Shown in pieces: positions 53,556 to 63,131 of a DNA stretch of 64,000 nt (position 1 is its first letter; each line of letters begins with the position of its first letter). The notes beneath the pieces were generated by a model. That model was not told where the DNA came from. It made no database searches and worked only from the letters and a program-made list of their open reading frames with translations. The stretch covers positions 3,348,001 to 3,412,000 of the forward strand of contig OY781921.1 in assembly GCA_963677245.1 (NCBI GenBank), read 5' to 3'. This stretch comes from Saccharicrinis sp963677245 (GTDB taxonomy: Bacteria; Bacteroidota; Bacteroidia; Bacteroidales; Marinilabiliaceae). Position numbers and translations under genes: made by a program.

Positions 53556-53704
53556 TGAAAAGCATTTGGCTTGAAAATTTTCTGCTAACATCAATTTCCA
53601 TAATAGCATGTTTACCATACTTCCCTTTTGTAAAAAAACAAAAGGGAAGTTCTTTCCTCATTTATAAAAAACCGCATAAATAAAGGGAGAGAGCTACTAG
53701 TTTA

Positions 53705-53908
53705 GCTCGGATAACAGCCTGATTTGCTCGGAGAACAAGCCTATCCGGGGAGATAACTGACCCATCCACCTCGGAGAGCCACTCATTCAGCTCGGAGAAA
53801 TGACCTGTTTGGCTCGGAGAAGTACCCTTTTTATGCTGAGAAGTATTCCATCACCTCGGAGAAGAGGTTCATTTAGTCGGAGAAGTGTATAAAGTGGTCG
53901 GAGAAGCC
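53705..53908. repeat. Array of ten GGAGAA boxes, about 21-bp period
   Basis: GGAGA (or GGATA, TGAGA) occurs at 53709, 53730, 53749, 53773, 53794, 53816, 53837, 53858, 53879 and 53900, mostly as CTCGGAGAA. Spacing is 21, 19, 24, 21, 22, 21, 21, 21, 21. The intervening 13-15 bp differ. It lies just beyond the 3' end of the anti-sigma gene and has no coding frame. Confidence 0.8.
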
Positions 53909-53922
53909 CGGTAATTCTATGC

Positions 53923-55182
53923 TTACCGAACTCCCTTAAACTGATAAATCAGTCCCATCTCCACTCCCCACGACCTGTTTTTGGCATGAACATAGCTATG
54001 TTTACGCAGGGGAAAATTGTAAAAAGAATGCAAGGATAAATCCCAGTGATCTTTAAATTTCCAGTTATACCTTAAGCCTAATCTTAGTTTATTAAACAAG
54101 TGAATACGCTCTCCTGCCTCAAACTTTATTATATTTTGTTGGTTTACATTCCCTTTTATCACCAAAGATTCCTGGTATTCTTCGTTTAAATAAATTCTTG
54201 AAATACCTGTCAGATCTAAAGCAAAACTATGCTTGCGGTTGGATAATAGCTGGTATTGAATCCCGATAGGAATATCCAAATACTTCCAATTCAATGAATG
54301 ATGCCAGGTAGAGTCTGAAATGCTTGATTTAATCACAACCGTATCTGACCATTCATATTTATCATACCATAATTTTGTACTTTTTGAACCTTCGCTTAAT
54401 CCATAGTTAACAGCACCATATACATCGAGTATATCAGAAATCTTTCCAATTAAACCTATACTTACACCCTTAGTTCGCGTTTGCATACCCATTATCTTAG
54501 CTTCATGCTGAATAGTGGCACTGACAAAAACTCTATCTGGCCCGGTAAAATGCTTATATCCTGAATGCTGAAATTTTAAATCAGGCCAATGAATATTAAA
54601 AGCATGCTTTCTTTTATTGGATATTGATTTTAGGCTTTGAGTCTGATTATGATACCCTGATTGTATTAAGCTATCCGTTGCTAAGCTAAATTGTGTTGTC
54701 GGTATATTAAAAACAGGTCTCATTTTATTTAACTGGATACCTTTTTTATTACTATGAATATTACCTGATGGTTGTTGAATATAAATATACTCGTATTTTA
54801 CAGGAGAACGATAAAGCCACCCGGCATCTGCCGTTGAAGATTGATTAAAGGTATTTCTTACTGCTTCCTTAGATCGCACCACTCGCTTTAGTTCCTCCAC
54901 TTCCTCTTTAAGCTGACTAAGTTCTTCGATAATAGCTGATTGTTTCAAGGTTGTATCTACCTTTTGACTATCATTTGGCATAAAATAATATACCCCAAAC
55001 ATCAGCGCTAATCCAGCTATAAATCCTGCCAAGGCATAAGTAGTTTTTGAGGAAATAAGTAATTTCTCCTTGCCTAGTCTTGAATTCAATCTATTCCATG
55101 CTTCAGGATTATAGGCCGGTTGGTAGCTATCAAGTTTTTGCCTGATAAGCTTTTCTATATGATCATCACTTTGCCTGCTCAT
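53923..55182 (-). CDS. Anti-sigma-like inner membrane protein with C-terminal beta-barrel-like domain
   Basis: The protein has 419 residues from MSRQSDDHIE; the first ATG, four residues earlier, is also possible. The cytoplasmic part (1-44, DHIEKLIRQKLDSYQPAYNPEAWNRLNSRL) is the pattern seen at the N-terminus of Bacteroidota anti-sigma partners. A membrane helix (about 50-66), a coiled coil (about 80-105) and a spacer lead to a C-terminal domain of alternating strands (about 215-419) ending LIYQFKGVR, like PorT-type barrels. It overlaps the sigma gene, so it should regulate that factor. Confidence 0.65.
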   Translation of the reverse strand: MSRQSDDHIEKLIRQKLDSYQPAYNPEAWNRLNSRLGKEKLLISSKTTYALAGFIAGLALMFGVYYFMPNDSQKVDTTLKQSAIIEELSQLKEEVEELKRVVRSKEAVRNTFNQSSTADAGWLYRSPVKYEYIYIQQPSGNIHSNKKGIQLNKMRPVFNIPTTQFSLATDSLIQSGYHNQTQSLKSISNKRKHAFNIHWPDLKFQHSGYKHFTGPDRVFVSATIQHEAKIMGMQTRTKGVSIGLIGKISDILDVYGAVNYGLSEGSKSTKLWYDKYEWSDTVVIKSSISDSTWHHSLNWKYLDIPIGIQYQLLSNRKHSFALDLTGISRIYLNEEYQESLVIKGNVNQQNIIKFEAGERIHLFNKLRLGLRYNWKFKDHWDLSLHSFYNFPLRKHSYVHAKNRSWGVEMGLIYQFKGVR

Positions 55183-55723
55183 AATACCCTTCATTAATTA
55201 GTACTCGTAACTTTTGCTTTGCCCGTGCAAGATTCGACCGCGAGGTGGCGGCAGTAATATTTAGCTTATTCGCTATTTCTTCATGATGATAACCTTCCAT
55301 CACAGAAAGGTTAAAAACCAAGCGATACATGGGTGATAAGGACTGCAGTAAACTGATAATTTCTTCCGCATCAATAGCAGCCAAATTAACATCATCATTG
55401 GCTATTTCCTGGTATTCATCCAAAAGCACTAGTCGATTATTGCGTTCATGGCTTCGGAAATGATCTATGGCGGTATTTACTACAATTTTCCTAAACCACG
55501 AATTAAAGTTTTCAATCCTGGTTTTCTTTTCTGTTTTTGTAAAAAGCTTATAAAAGGCGTCATTACACACCTCCTCTGCATCATCGTAGGATTTACTATA
55601 GCGCAGAGCAATACTCATGGCATAACCATAATATAAACGATGAAGATGCTCCTGGGCCTTACGGTTTCCCCTGAAGCATCTTTTTAGCAGTTTTTGTATG
55701 TCTGTGGTCCTGTGGTTGGTCAC
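55166..55723 (-). CDS. ECF-type RNA polymerase sigma factor
   Basis: A 185-residue sigma-70 family factor. Region 2 (about 20-95) has RYSKSYDDAEEVCNDAFYKLFT and FNSWFRKIVVNTAIDHFR; region 4 (about 125-180) has LSPMYRLVFNLSVMEGYHHEEIANKLNITAATSRSNLARAKQKL. It overlaps the downstream anti-sigma-like gene and follows the lipoprotein gene by 16 bp. It should direct envelope genes when released by its partner. Confidence 0.92.
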   Translation of the reverse strand: MTNHRTTDIQKLLKRCFRGNRKAQEHLHRLYYGYAMSIALRYSKSYDDAEEVCNDAFYKLFTKTEKKTRIENFNSWFRKIVVNTAIDHFRSHERNNRLVLLDEYQEIANDDVNLAAIDAEEIISLLQSLSPMYRLVFNLSVMEGYHHEEIANKLNITAATSRSNLARAKQKLRVLINEGYYEQAK

Positions 55724-55739
55724 CTATGTGTAGTTCGGT

Positions 55740-56576
55740 TTAATATTGATTGGACAGTTTTATCTCTTTTATCGTGATAAACGAAAACTCTTGTTCCCAT
55801 ATATCCCTACATATGGAGTCTATACTAATTGAATCTGACATAAAATCCATATTCACCTTAAGCAAATCATTTTCCTGTGGTACATATGAAATAGAATCTT
55901 CTATATGCATAGGTAGAAAAAAGTATACAGAGTCTGAAGAATTACTTTGTAACCAATAATTTTTCCATACACCTGTATTTTCACATGGCGTTTTTACTAC
56001 TCTTAACTCATAGTTATAATCATAACTGCAAGTATCGGAATAAATCGTATCATTTGAAAAGTGATTAAAAACAGGATAAATAACCACATTATTGGCCGTA
56101 TCCAGCGCATTGATTACTTTAATTTTATATGCAGAATCCAATAATAATTCCTGAAAAGAAAACAGGCTATCTAAGTTATAATCCAATGCATTGTCAATCT
56201 CTTCAGCGGCTATACTTAGTGAGTCATAAACTGTTTGCAAACCATCATCATCACTGGTTAAATGATAAATATAAACTTCGGCTAATTTTCGTTGGTGTTC
56301 ATATTTAATTTTACCATCCCAGGTAATATTGAATTCGTGTGCTTTATTTCCTCCGGTATAACAAAGGGTGGTATACAAATCATTACCACTTATACCGGCA
56401 TCTAACAAGGTAAAACTGGTACTTGCAGAATCCAGATCAGCTGGTTCATTGAGTTCAAAATTTAATTCAGAGTTTTTCAATTGGCTTTGATCAATAATGG
56501 TATTTTCTTTTTCGCAAGCGATAAAAATAACATTAAGTATCAAGATGGATAAAAATACATTCTTTTTCATGCTCAT
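55740..56576 (-). CDS. Lipoprotein of unknown function in the sigma operon
   Basis: A 278-residue protein: MSMKKNVFLSILILNVIFIAC is a lipoprotein signal with Cys21. The mature part is acidic and beta-rich, with Asp/Ser-rich stretches (DSASTSF, YNLDSLFSF) and paired cysteines near 183 and 197 and again at 261. Not recognised. Its position as first gene of the sigma/anti-sigma operon suggests it senses or is linked to the same envelope signal. Confidence 0.65.
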   Translation of the reverse strand: MSMKKNVFLSILILNVIFIACEKENTIIDQSQLKNSELNFELNEPADLDSASTSFTLLDAGISGNDLYTTLCYTGGNKAHEFNITWDGKIKYEHQRKLAEVYIYHLTSDDDGLQTVYDSLSIAAEEIDNALDYNLDSLFSFQELLLDSAYKIKVINALDTANNVVIYPVFNHFSNDTIYSDTCSYDYNYELRVVKTPCENTGVWKNYWLQSNSSDSVYFFLPMHIEDSISYVPQENDLLKVNMDFMSDSISIDSICRDIWEQEFSFITIKEIKLSNQY

Positions 56577-56804
56577 TTTGTTTAGTTCATATATCTCCCT
56601 CAGACGAAGTGATTTTGAAAAACGCTGCGAGCAGTTACAACTTTTTTAAAAAAGATGAAACCGGATATGAAAAACACATTCATAAAATAAATTTGACGCA
56701 CTTTTAAAGCTCTTTACCTGATCTCATCATAAAATTTCCGTAATCAAACTATCGAACTCAGGTATAGCTATTTTTTTTACTTTTGACGAAATATTTAAGT
56801 ATTT

Positions 56805-57872
56805 ATGAAATCAGTTATTAAATCCATTCTTGGAGAAAATTTTATTCAAGGTATCTATCATACCAAAATTAAAATTACCGAGAAATTACAATATAAATTC
56901 CTGTATCCAATTGTATTAGCAATACCATTTGCTCAGAACTTTTACTTTTTGTTTTCTAAATCCTTTGGAAGCGAAATGCAAATGTTTGTGGATGCCCGGC
57001 GGGATTATCTGCAGAAAAAATATGCGCAAAAAGACAACTTATTCTTATTGCGCAGGAATATCCATCGGTTGGAAAAAGGATTAATCATGAAAAACAGAAG
57101 AGCTGTTTTTGCGCTTGATTATATCGAAGAAACCGTATCCTTACTAAAAAATCTGGTAATAAGTGGTAATGATAACGAGCAAATTCAATGGGCCTTTGAT
57201 ATTTTAACCCAATATTTTGAAGTAACTGATTCAGCCAAACAAATTGATAATGCACACAGAGAGTTTAAAACCTTATCACCCATTAAACACACAGCTGAGT
57301 CGTTTATCCCTTATCCTAAAACCGAAAAGCATCAGGAAATAGATGAATCTTTTTACGCTTTGGTAAAAAACAGAAAATCAGTTCGTTTTTATGATCCCAA
57401 CAGAATCCCGGATCGTTCCTTAATGGATAAAGCGGTTGATATGGCCGGTATGGCACCTAGCAGCTGTAACAGACAGCCTTTTTGTTTTAGGATAATTGAT
57501 GATCCGGAATTAGTTAAAAAAATGGCTCATTTGCCAGGTGGTACCAAAGGTTTTGCTGATGAAATTGTAGCTATGGTGGCTGTTGTGGGTCAAATGAATG
57601 TTTCACCAAGCCTATCCGACAGACATCTAATGTATATTGATGGTAGCTTGGCTGCCATGAATTTTATGCTGGCTTTAGAGAGTATGGGAATTTCATCGTG
57701 CCCGCTAAACTGGCCCGAAATGAAAAGTAAAGATCAACAAGTCCGTACATTACTTTCCTTGAGTAAGCACGAAAGACCAATAATGATGATTGCATACGGA
57801 TATGCCGAAGATAAAAGTCAACTGGCCTGTTCGGTTCGTAAACCACTGGAACAATTAAGAACTTACAATTAA
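56805..57872 (+). CDS. Nitroreductase-family protein with an N-terminal extension
   Basis: A 355-residue protein. The C-terminal 190 residues carry the FMN-binding nitroreductase fold: KNRKSVRFYDPNRIPD, DMAGMAPSSCNRQPFCFRIID, and SLAAMNFMLALESMGISSCPLNWPE. The N-terminal 160 residues are additional, with one hydrophobic stretch (YPIVLAIPFAQNFYFLF). It stands 1 bp before a polysaccharide pyruvyltransferase gene, a pairing seen in surface polysaccharide loci of Bacteroidota; the substrate could be a sugar-linked or lipid-linked intermediate. Confidence 0.82.
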   Translation: MKSVIKSILGENFIQGIYHTKIKITEKLQYKFLYPIVLAIPFAQNFYFLFSKSFGSEMQMFVDARRDYLQKKYAQKDNLFLLRRNIHRLEKGLIMKNRRAVFALDYIEETVSLLKNLVISGNDNEQIQWAFDILTQYFEVTDSAKQIDNAHREFKTLSPIKHTAESFIPYPKTEKHQEIDESFYALVKNRKSVRFYDPNRIPDRSLMDKAVDMAGMAPSSCNRQPFCFRIIDDPELVKKMAHLPGGTKGFADEIVAMVAVVGQMNVSPSLSDRHLMYIDGSLAAMNFMLALESMGISSCPLNWPEMKSKDQQVRTLLSLSKHERPIMMIAYGYAEDKSQLACSVRKPLEQLRTYN

Positions 57873-57873
57873 A

Positions 57874-59049
57874 ATGACCAATAAAATACTAATTACCGGA
57901 GGAAACTTTATTAATAAAGGAGCCCAATCAATGCTTTTTTGCTTGGTTGATTCCTTAAAAAAGAAATATCCAAAGGCCGAAATAATTATGATAGATCTTT
58001 TCCCTACTCAAATGGGAGAAGCTAAAAATCAATATACTTTTACAATTATGAATATGCATATTCGAACTTTGCTTCGGATGGCATTTCCATTTTTAAAACT
58101 TATCGTTGCTCCAAAACCCATCAGTGATCATGAAAAAGTAATTCAATCGCATTTTAAAACAGCCGATATTATTTATGATATCAGTGGATATGGAGTAAGT
58201 TCGCACAACCAAAAACCGATTTGGACTTATGCTACTTTATTTCCAGTAAAATGGGCCAAAAAATATAAGGTGCCTTTTGTCTTCTTACCGCAGTCAATTG
58301 GCCCGTTTAACTTTAAAGGATGGAAAAAAATGGTGATCTGGCCATTGGTAAAAAAGTACCTTCAGTACCCCGAATATATTTTTATAAGGGAACCACAATG
58401 CAGAGCCTATCTTGAGCCCATTAAAACAAAGCAAGTAATCGATTCTTTTGATTTAGTATTACAATCGGATAAAATAGATCCGCATCATATTTTTAAAAAC
58501 TCTACTACTCTTCAGTCATCTATACCAAAACAGATCGATTCTGTTATTGTTATTCCTAATAAACAACTCTGCCGAATAATACCGGAGGAAAAGGTTATTC
58601 AATTATTTTCATCTTTAATCCAATCCTTATTGGATAATAACGAACATGTAAGTATTGTAAGGCATTCTGCTGATGATAAAGCTATCTGTGATTCGATATT
58701 TAAAGAGGTTAAAAATGACCGGGTTTTATTGATCAATGAGGATTTAAATCCGATGGAATTGCAGGAAATATTTGATGCTTCAAAAATGGTTGTGGCAGCA
58801 CGTTATCATGGCCTAATACATGCACTAAAACTGTCAAAACCATGTTTGGTAATTGGTTGGGCTAATAAATACAATACGGTAATGGACGGATTTGAGCTTT
58901 CTAAGTTTTATTTTAATATTACAAATGCAAAGTCAAGTGACATAAATAACGCAGCGCACGAGATGCTTGCACAACTACCTACTTTAGAATCCAACATTAC
59001 TACCAAACTTCAACAGGTTAAAAACAGTAGCATTTATCAATACATTTAG
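57874..59049 (+). CDS. Polysaccharide pyruvyltransferase family protein
   Basis: A 391-residue enzyme that adds ketal-linked pyruvate to a surface polysaccharide (CsaB/WcaK family). It begins KILITGGNFINKGAQSMLFCLVDSLKKKYP and has the family's PFVFLPQSIGPF, a central IVIPNKQL and the C-terminal VVAARYHGLIHALKLSKPCLVIGWANKY with the conserved His. The gene is coupled to its neighbours, 1 bp after the nitroreductase gene and 3 bp before the glycosyltransferase gene. Confidence 0.9.
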   Translation: MTNKILITGGNFINKGAQSMLFCLVDSLKKKYPKAEIIMIDLFPTQMGEAKNQYTFTIMNMHIRTLLRMAFPFLKLIVAPKPISDHEKVIQSHFKTADIIYDISGYGVSSHNQKPIWTYATLFPVKWAKKYKVPFVFLPQSIGPFNFKGWKKMVIWPLVKKYLQYPEYIFIREPQCRAYLEPIKTKQVIDSFDLVLQSDKIDPHHIFKNSTTLQSSIPKQIDSVIVIPNKQLCRIIPEEKVIQLFSSLIQSLLDNNEHVSIVRHSADDKAICDSIFKEVKNDRVLLINEDLNPMELQEIFDASKMVVAARYHGLIHALKLSKPCLVIGWANKYNTVMDGFELSKFYFNITNAKSSDINNAAHEMLAQLPTLESNITTKLQQVKNSSIYQYI

Positions 59050-59052
59050 ATT

Positions 59053-59976
59053 ATGACGGCACCGATAGCTTTATTTACTTACAACAGACCTGAACATACG
59101 CAAAAAACAATTGAAAGTCTGCTAGCCAATACGCTATCAAGTGAAAGTACGTTATATATTTTTTCGGATGAAGGCACTACAGAGCAGGATAAAATATTAG
59201 TACAACAAGTCAGAGCTTACCTTAAATGCATTGAAGGGTTTAAAGACATTGTTTATACATTTCATCAGGAAAACCAAGGTTTGGCCCACTCAATCATTAA
59301 TGGTGTAAGCCATGTTTTAGAGGCACATGATACCGTTATTGTGTTGGAAGATGATTTAGAAACCTCTCCTTCTTTTTTATCCTTTATGAATGAGGCCTTG
59401 TCTTGTTATAACCCTGAGAAAGTTTGGAGTATAGCCGGATATGCTCCATCGATTCAAATACCATCTGATTACACATATGATACTTATTTAGTTCACAGAA
59501 ACTGTAGCTGGGGTTGGGCTACCTGGAAACAAAACTGGCATAAAACAGACTGGAAGGTAAGTGACTTTTCATCATTTTTTGTAGATCCAATGCAACGTAA
59601 GCTTTTTAACCGTGGAGGAAATGATATGGCCATGATGTTGTTAAAACAGCAAAAAAGCATTATTCACTCCTGGTCTATTCGCTTTCAATATGCCGCCTAT
59701 AAAAATAACCTACCTAGCGTTTATCCGACTAAATCACTTATTAAAAACCTGGGTGTGGATGGTAGTGGCACCAATATGAAGAAAAGCCGTAAATATGGCT
59801 CTAAATTGAATTTAGGTGATAATACAAGCTTTCATTTTTGTCCTGCTACACAATTGAACAGTCATATTGAAAAACGATTCAGGAAATTTTACAATACATC
59901 CTTATATCGCAGCATGATAAATTTAACAAAAACTTTACTTGCAGTGCAGCAAATTAAAAAAAGCTCCACCAAATAA
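59053..59976 (+). CDS. Family 2-like glycosyltransferase
   Basis: A 307-residue GT-A enzyme: IALFTYNRPEHTQKTIESLLANTL begins the nucleotide-sugar fold, TVIVLEDDLETSPSFL is the acidic metal-binding part (EDD in place of DxD), and NCSWGWATWKQNWHKTDW follows. It probably adds a sugar to the polysaccharide built by this locus. Third gene of the operon; its stop overlaps the terminator. Confidence 0.88.
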   Translation: MTAPIALFTYNRPEHTQKTIESLLANTLSSESTLYIFSDEGTTEQDKILVQQVRAYLKCIEGFKDIVYTFHQENQGLAHSIINGVSHVLEAHDTVIVLEDDLETSPSFLSFMNEALSCYNPEKVWSIAGYAPSIQIPSDYTYDTYLVHRNCSWGWATWKQNWHKTDWKVSDFSSFFVDPMQRKLFNRGGNDMAMMLLKQQKSIIHSWSIRFQYAAYKNNLPSVYPTKSLIKNLGVDGSGTNMKKSRKYGSKLNLGDNTSFHFCPATQLNSHIEKRFRKFYNTSLYRSMINLTKTLLAVQQIKKSSTK

Positions 59977-59989
59977 ATTAGTGGAGCTT
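59961..59989. terminator. Convergent terminator between GT and OmpP1 genes
   Basis: AAGCTCCAC pairs with GTGGAGCTT over an 11-nt loop. On the minus strand seven T follow, so it mainly ends the OmpP1 transcript; it overlaps the last codons of the glycosyltransferase gene. Confidence 0.75.
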
Positions 59990-60050
59990 CACTTATCATG
60001 AAGAGATCCGGACGGGGATCCGGAGCTCTGTGTTCTTTACGTAAAAAAAA

Positions 60051-61313
60051 TTAAAAGGTTAAGCTTAATTCTATTTCAAATACGCCCATTTCTAATTCTA
60101 TCTCCTGTGCAGGATCAAGTGGATTAGTACCTTTTACAGTATTGGCTGGAGCATATACTAAAGCCAGGTTCAAATCTTTTGACTTTTCACCGCCAAACGT
60201 TTTTGTAGCTCCCAAAGTAATATGCTGATTATTAATAGCCGGTGCCAAAATATTAAATAAAACTTCTGAAGAAGGAATAGGTTCATCGCCAAAAGCATAA
60301 CCACCTCTAATTGTCATAGATTCACAGGCTGCAAATTCAGCACCTATCTTTACAACTGACATATCTTTCCAGCCAAAACCGGCACCATCATCGCTTCCTA
60401 AAGCTCCTGCTCCAGTTGCAGGGTTCAACTTTGACATTGGATTACCAATGGCTTTAATTTCACTAAAGTTGATTTGCTGATAATCCACCAAAACTTTTAA
60501 CTTTTCAGAGAATTCATAATTTAATCCAACTGTCCAGTTCGATGGCGCATCAAAACCGCCCTGCTCAGCAAATAAACCGGCATACTCTTCAAATTCACCC
60601 ATTGAAGTGCGAGACTGATAAGTAGCACCTAAATGCAAACCATCCATTAACTCACCCATATAACCTATTTTAAAACCAAAGCCCATACTGTTATCGATGT
60701 CGTTATTGGTTAGTTTAGCAGCATCTGTTGAAAACATACCAAATGAGCTTAATCCTTCAGCTTTAAATCGTTGATAGCTTAATATAGCAGATACTCCAAT
60801 ACTGTGTTTATCTGCAAACTTATACGAATAGGAAGGATCGAAATTTAACTGCATAAAGTTAACTCCAGTATTTTCAATAGAAGCATCATAAAACGTTTGA
60901 GTTGGATAATCAGAAGCTATACCGCTACCGCTAATTGAAAAACCAAAGGCACTTTTATCATTAATTTGCCAGTTCGCGCCAATATTTGGGATAAATAATA
61001 AATTAATATCACTTTCAACTTTACCAGGAACTAAAGGAAAAGTACCTGCTGCACCGCTTGGCATACCCATTACATTATAACTGGTACTAGGCATCATTAA
61101 ATTAGCTACCACACTGTATTGGGTGCCTAAATATGCACGTCCAGCAGGATTGTTGGCAATAATAGATGTTTTATAATAGGCAACACCTGTACCGCCCATA
61201 CCTTTACTAACGGTACCATAACCCAACATAAAATAACCATCTATGGCTTTTAAAGAAGTAGGGATTGCAAAAGCACACATGGCTAATAATAAAACAAGAG
61301 ATAATTTTTTCAT
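60051..61313 (-). CDS. OmpP1/FadL/TodX-family outer membrane porin
   Basis: A 420-residue barrel protein with a signal peptide ending TSLKA (1-23). The mature N-terminus GYFMLGYGTVSKGMGGTGVAYY and the NPAG of IIANNPAGRAYLG are hallmarks of the family, whose hatch domain admits hydrophobic substrates such as fatty acids or aromatics. The gene stands alone; the C-terminus ends in Phe as expected for an outer membrane barrel. Confidence 0.9.
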   Translation of the reverse strand: MKKLSLVLLLAMCAFAIPTSLKAIDGYFMLGYGTVSKGMGGTGVAYYKTSIIANNPAGRAYLGTQYSVVANLMMPSTSYNVMGMPSGAAGTFPLVPGKVESDINLLFIPNIGANWQINDKSAFGFSISGSGIASDYPTQTFYDASIENTGVNFMQLNFDPSYSYKFADKHSIGVSAILSYQRFKAEGLSSFGMFSTDAAKLTNNDIDNSMGFGFKIGYMGELMDGLHLGATYQSRTSMGEFEEYAGLFAEQGGFDAPSNWTVGLNYEFSEKLKVLVDYQQINFSEIKAIGNPMSKLNPATGAGALGSDDGAGFGWKDMSVVKIGAEFAACESMTIRGGYAFGDEPIPSSEVLFNILAPAINNQHITLGATKTFGGEKSKDLNLALVYAPANTVKGTNPLDPAQEIELEMGVFEIELSLTF

Positions 61314-61518
61314 AATAAAATAATTAAGTGAAAAATATATTGATTAGAATTTATATACATCCTAATAACCGGACTATTCCTCCGTAACCCTTGTTTTTCC
61401 AAATCAGATAACGGTACGTTTAATTTACAATAATGTTACCTATTATTCAAAAGTCTACTCTATTATAAGACTATTAAATATAAACTAATAAGCAGAAGAG
61501 ATGAATTAACTATAAAAT

Positions 61519-63027
61519 TTAATGCTTTAAAGATTTAATATTATTTGTAATAGCAGAAATTCTGCCCCACTTTTTCCAGAAAGAAACTATTCTTTGCTTT
61601 TCAACATCTAATAGAAAACCCGAAATATAACCCACAACAAACCAAACAACTACCAGAAATACCTTATAAAGTATATTGTAAAAGAAGAATTCAAATTGAA
61701 AACTATAAAATGCGATAAGTATAATCAAGAAGTTAAAAAACAGAATTCCAATTCGTTTCCATTCTAATTTAAAATTCAAATACTTTAATCCATAGTAAAG
61801 CAATACTATAGACGATAGTATTTGTACGACACCTGTTGCATATGCAGCACCCAAGGCATGCCATTTGGGTATAAATAGATAGTTTAAAATCACATTAACC
61901 GCACCAGCTACTATGGATAAAACACCAATTACTTTTGTCTTTTTTACCTTATTAATGGGTAAAGTAAACATTTGTCTAATTCCCCCAAAAATAAGACCTA
62001 CAGATAATACAGGTACTATCACAGCCGATTCACCATACGCTGTTTTATCTGCATTAAAAACGAGTAATGCTTCCTTAATAAAAAGTATTAACAGTAAACT
62101 ACAAAATGTAATGACTAAGAGAAAATAAGTGAATGACCGACTAAAAAAATGCTCACTATCTTCTTCGTCTGCCCCCTTAAAATAGCTATGCATGTAGGCA
62201 TTCATAAATGCATTAACTACCAATAAATTTACAATATTAGATACCTTATGAGCTAAGGTAAAGGTTCCTACATTCTTTAAGTTTGAAAATAAATTGATAA
62301 AGTATTTATCGGTAAAAACAAAAAGCTGATTTACCATATTCCCCAAGGCAACCGGGAATCCGTACGAGATGATTTCTTTAAGTAATGGAATATTAAATTT
62401 AAATTCAATATTCTCATAAACTACTTTTATTAATAACAGTAGTTGTATAGATGCAGATATAATTACAGCCCAAAATAATCCGGCTAATTTCATATCGAAC
62501 CAGGCCAAAAATAAATATACAAACAGCACATAGCTTATTAGCTGTATTATTTGAACAATCGAATGTTTTTTTGCTCTATGCTGTGCTCTTAACAACAACA
62601 TAGGTACCTCAGATAATAGTTTTAATAAATTACCTCCAATAAATAATAATGCCAGTTCATTAGATATAAGTGATTTGAAATAATATTGCGATAGAAAATT
62701 AAAACCAAAGTAAAGAATTATACTAAATACAACACAAACCAAACTATTGAATAGCAGTGTTGTAAAGAAGAGACTTTTTTTATTATTAACCTGTTCTTTA
62801 TCCCAATACCATCTGGCAAAACCGAGTTTAACACCTAAACCCGAAAAAATTTGAAAAATTTGAAAGAGGCCTTCAAATAAAGCAAATAAACCAAATACAT
62901 CCACCGGAAGATATAACAGATATATTGGCAATAGAATTACCCCGGAAAATTTACCAAAGAAATTACCAATACTGTAAAATACAGATTGAATTATCGTGGA
63001 TCTGAATTTGTTGAATGTATCACTCAT
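61519..63027 (-). CDS. Polysaccharide flippase (Wzx/MOP family)
   Basis: A 502-residue integral membrane protein with about twelve to fourteen hydrophobic segments, starting YSIGNFFGKFSGVILLPIYLLYLP, typical of oligosaccharide flippases. SYGFPVALGNMVNQLFVFTDKYFIN is a conserved segment in the middle. It moves lipid-linked sugar units across the inner membrane. The pyruvyltransferase locus 2 kb away is a plausible partner but they are separate transcripts on opposite strands. Confidence 0.88.
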   Translation of the reverse strand: MSDTFNKFRSTIIQSVFYSIGNFFGKFSGVILLPIYLLYLPVDVFGLFALFEGLFQIFQIFSGLGVKLGFARWYWDKEQVNNKKSLFFTTLLFNSLVCVVFSIILYFGFNFLSQYYFKSLISNELALLFIGGNLLKLLSEVPMLLLRAQHRAKKHSIVQIIQLISYVLFVYLFLAWFDMKLAGLFWAVIISASIQLLLLIKVVYENIEFKFNIPLLKEIISYGFPVALGNMVNQLFVFTDKYFINLFSNLKNVGTFTLAHKVSNIVNLLVVNAFMNAYMHSYFKGADEEDSEHFFSRSFTYFLLVITFCSLLLILFIKEALLVFNADKTAYGESAVIVPVLSVGLIFGGIRQMFTLPINKVKKTKVIGVLSIVAGAVNVILNYLFIPKWHALGAAYATGVVQILSSIVLLYYGLKYLNFKLEWKRIGILFFNFLIILIAFYSFQFEFFFYNILYKVFLVVVWFVVGYISGFLLDVEKQRIVSFWKKWGRISAITNNIKSLKH

Positions 63028-63131
63028 TAACTAATATTTGAACTCCAAACATATAAAAAAGAAACAAGGGATTATACAAAAAATGCTACCTTATAAAAGA
63101 TAGCATTCTAAACCTATATTGTTGAGTTATA

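Noticed and set aside
53705..53908. Possible CRISPR array
   Set aside because: The units are only about 21 bp, the conserved box is 6-9 bp and no cas gene is present.
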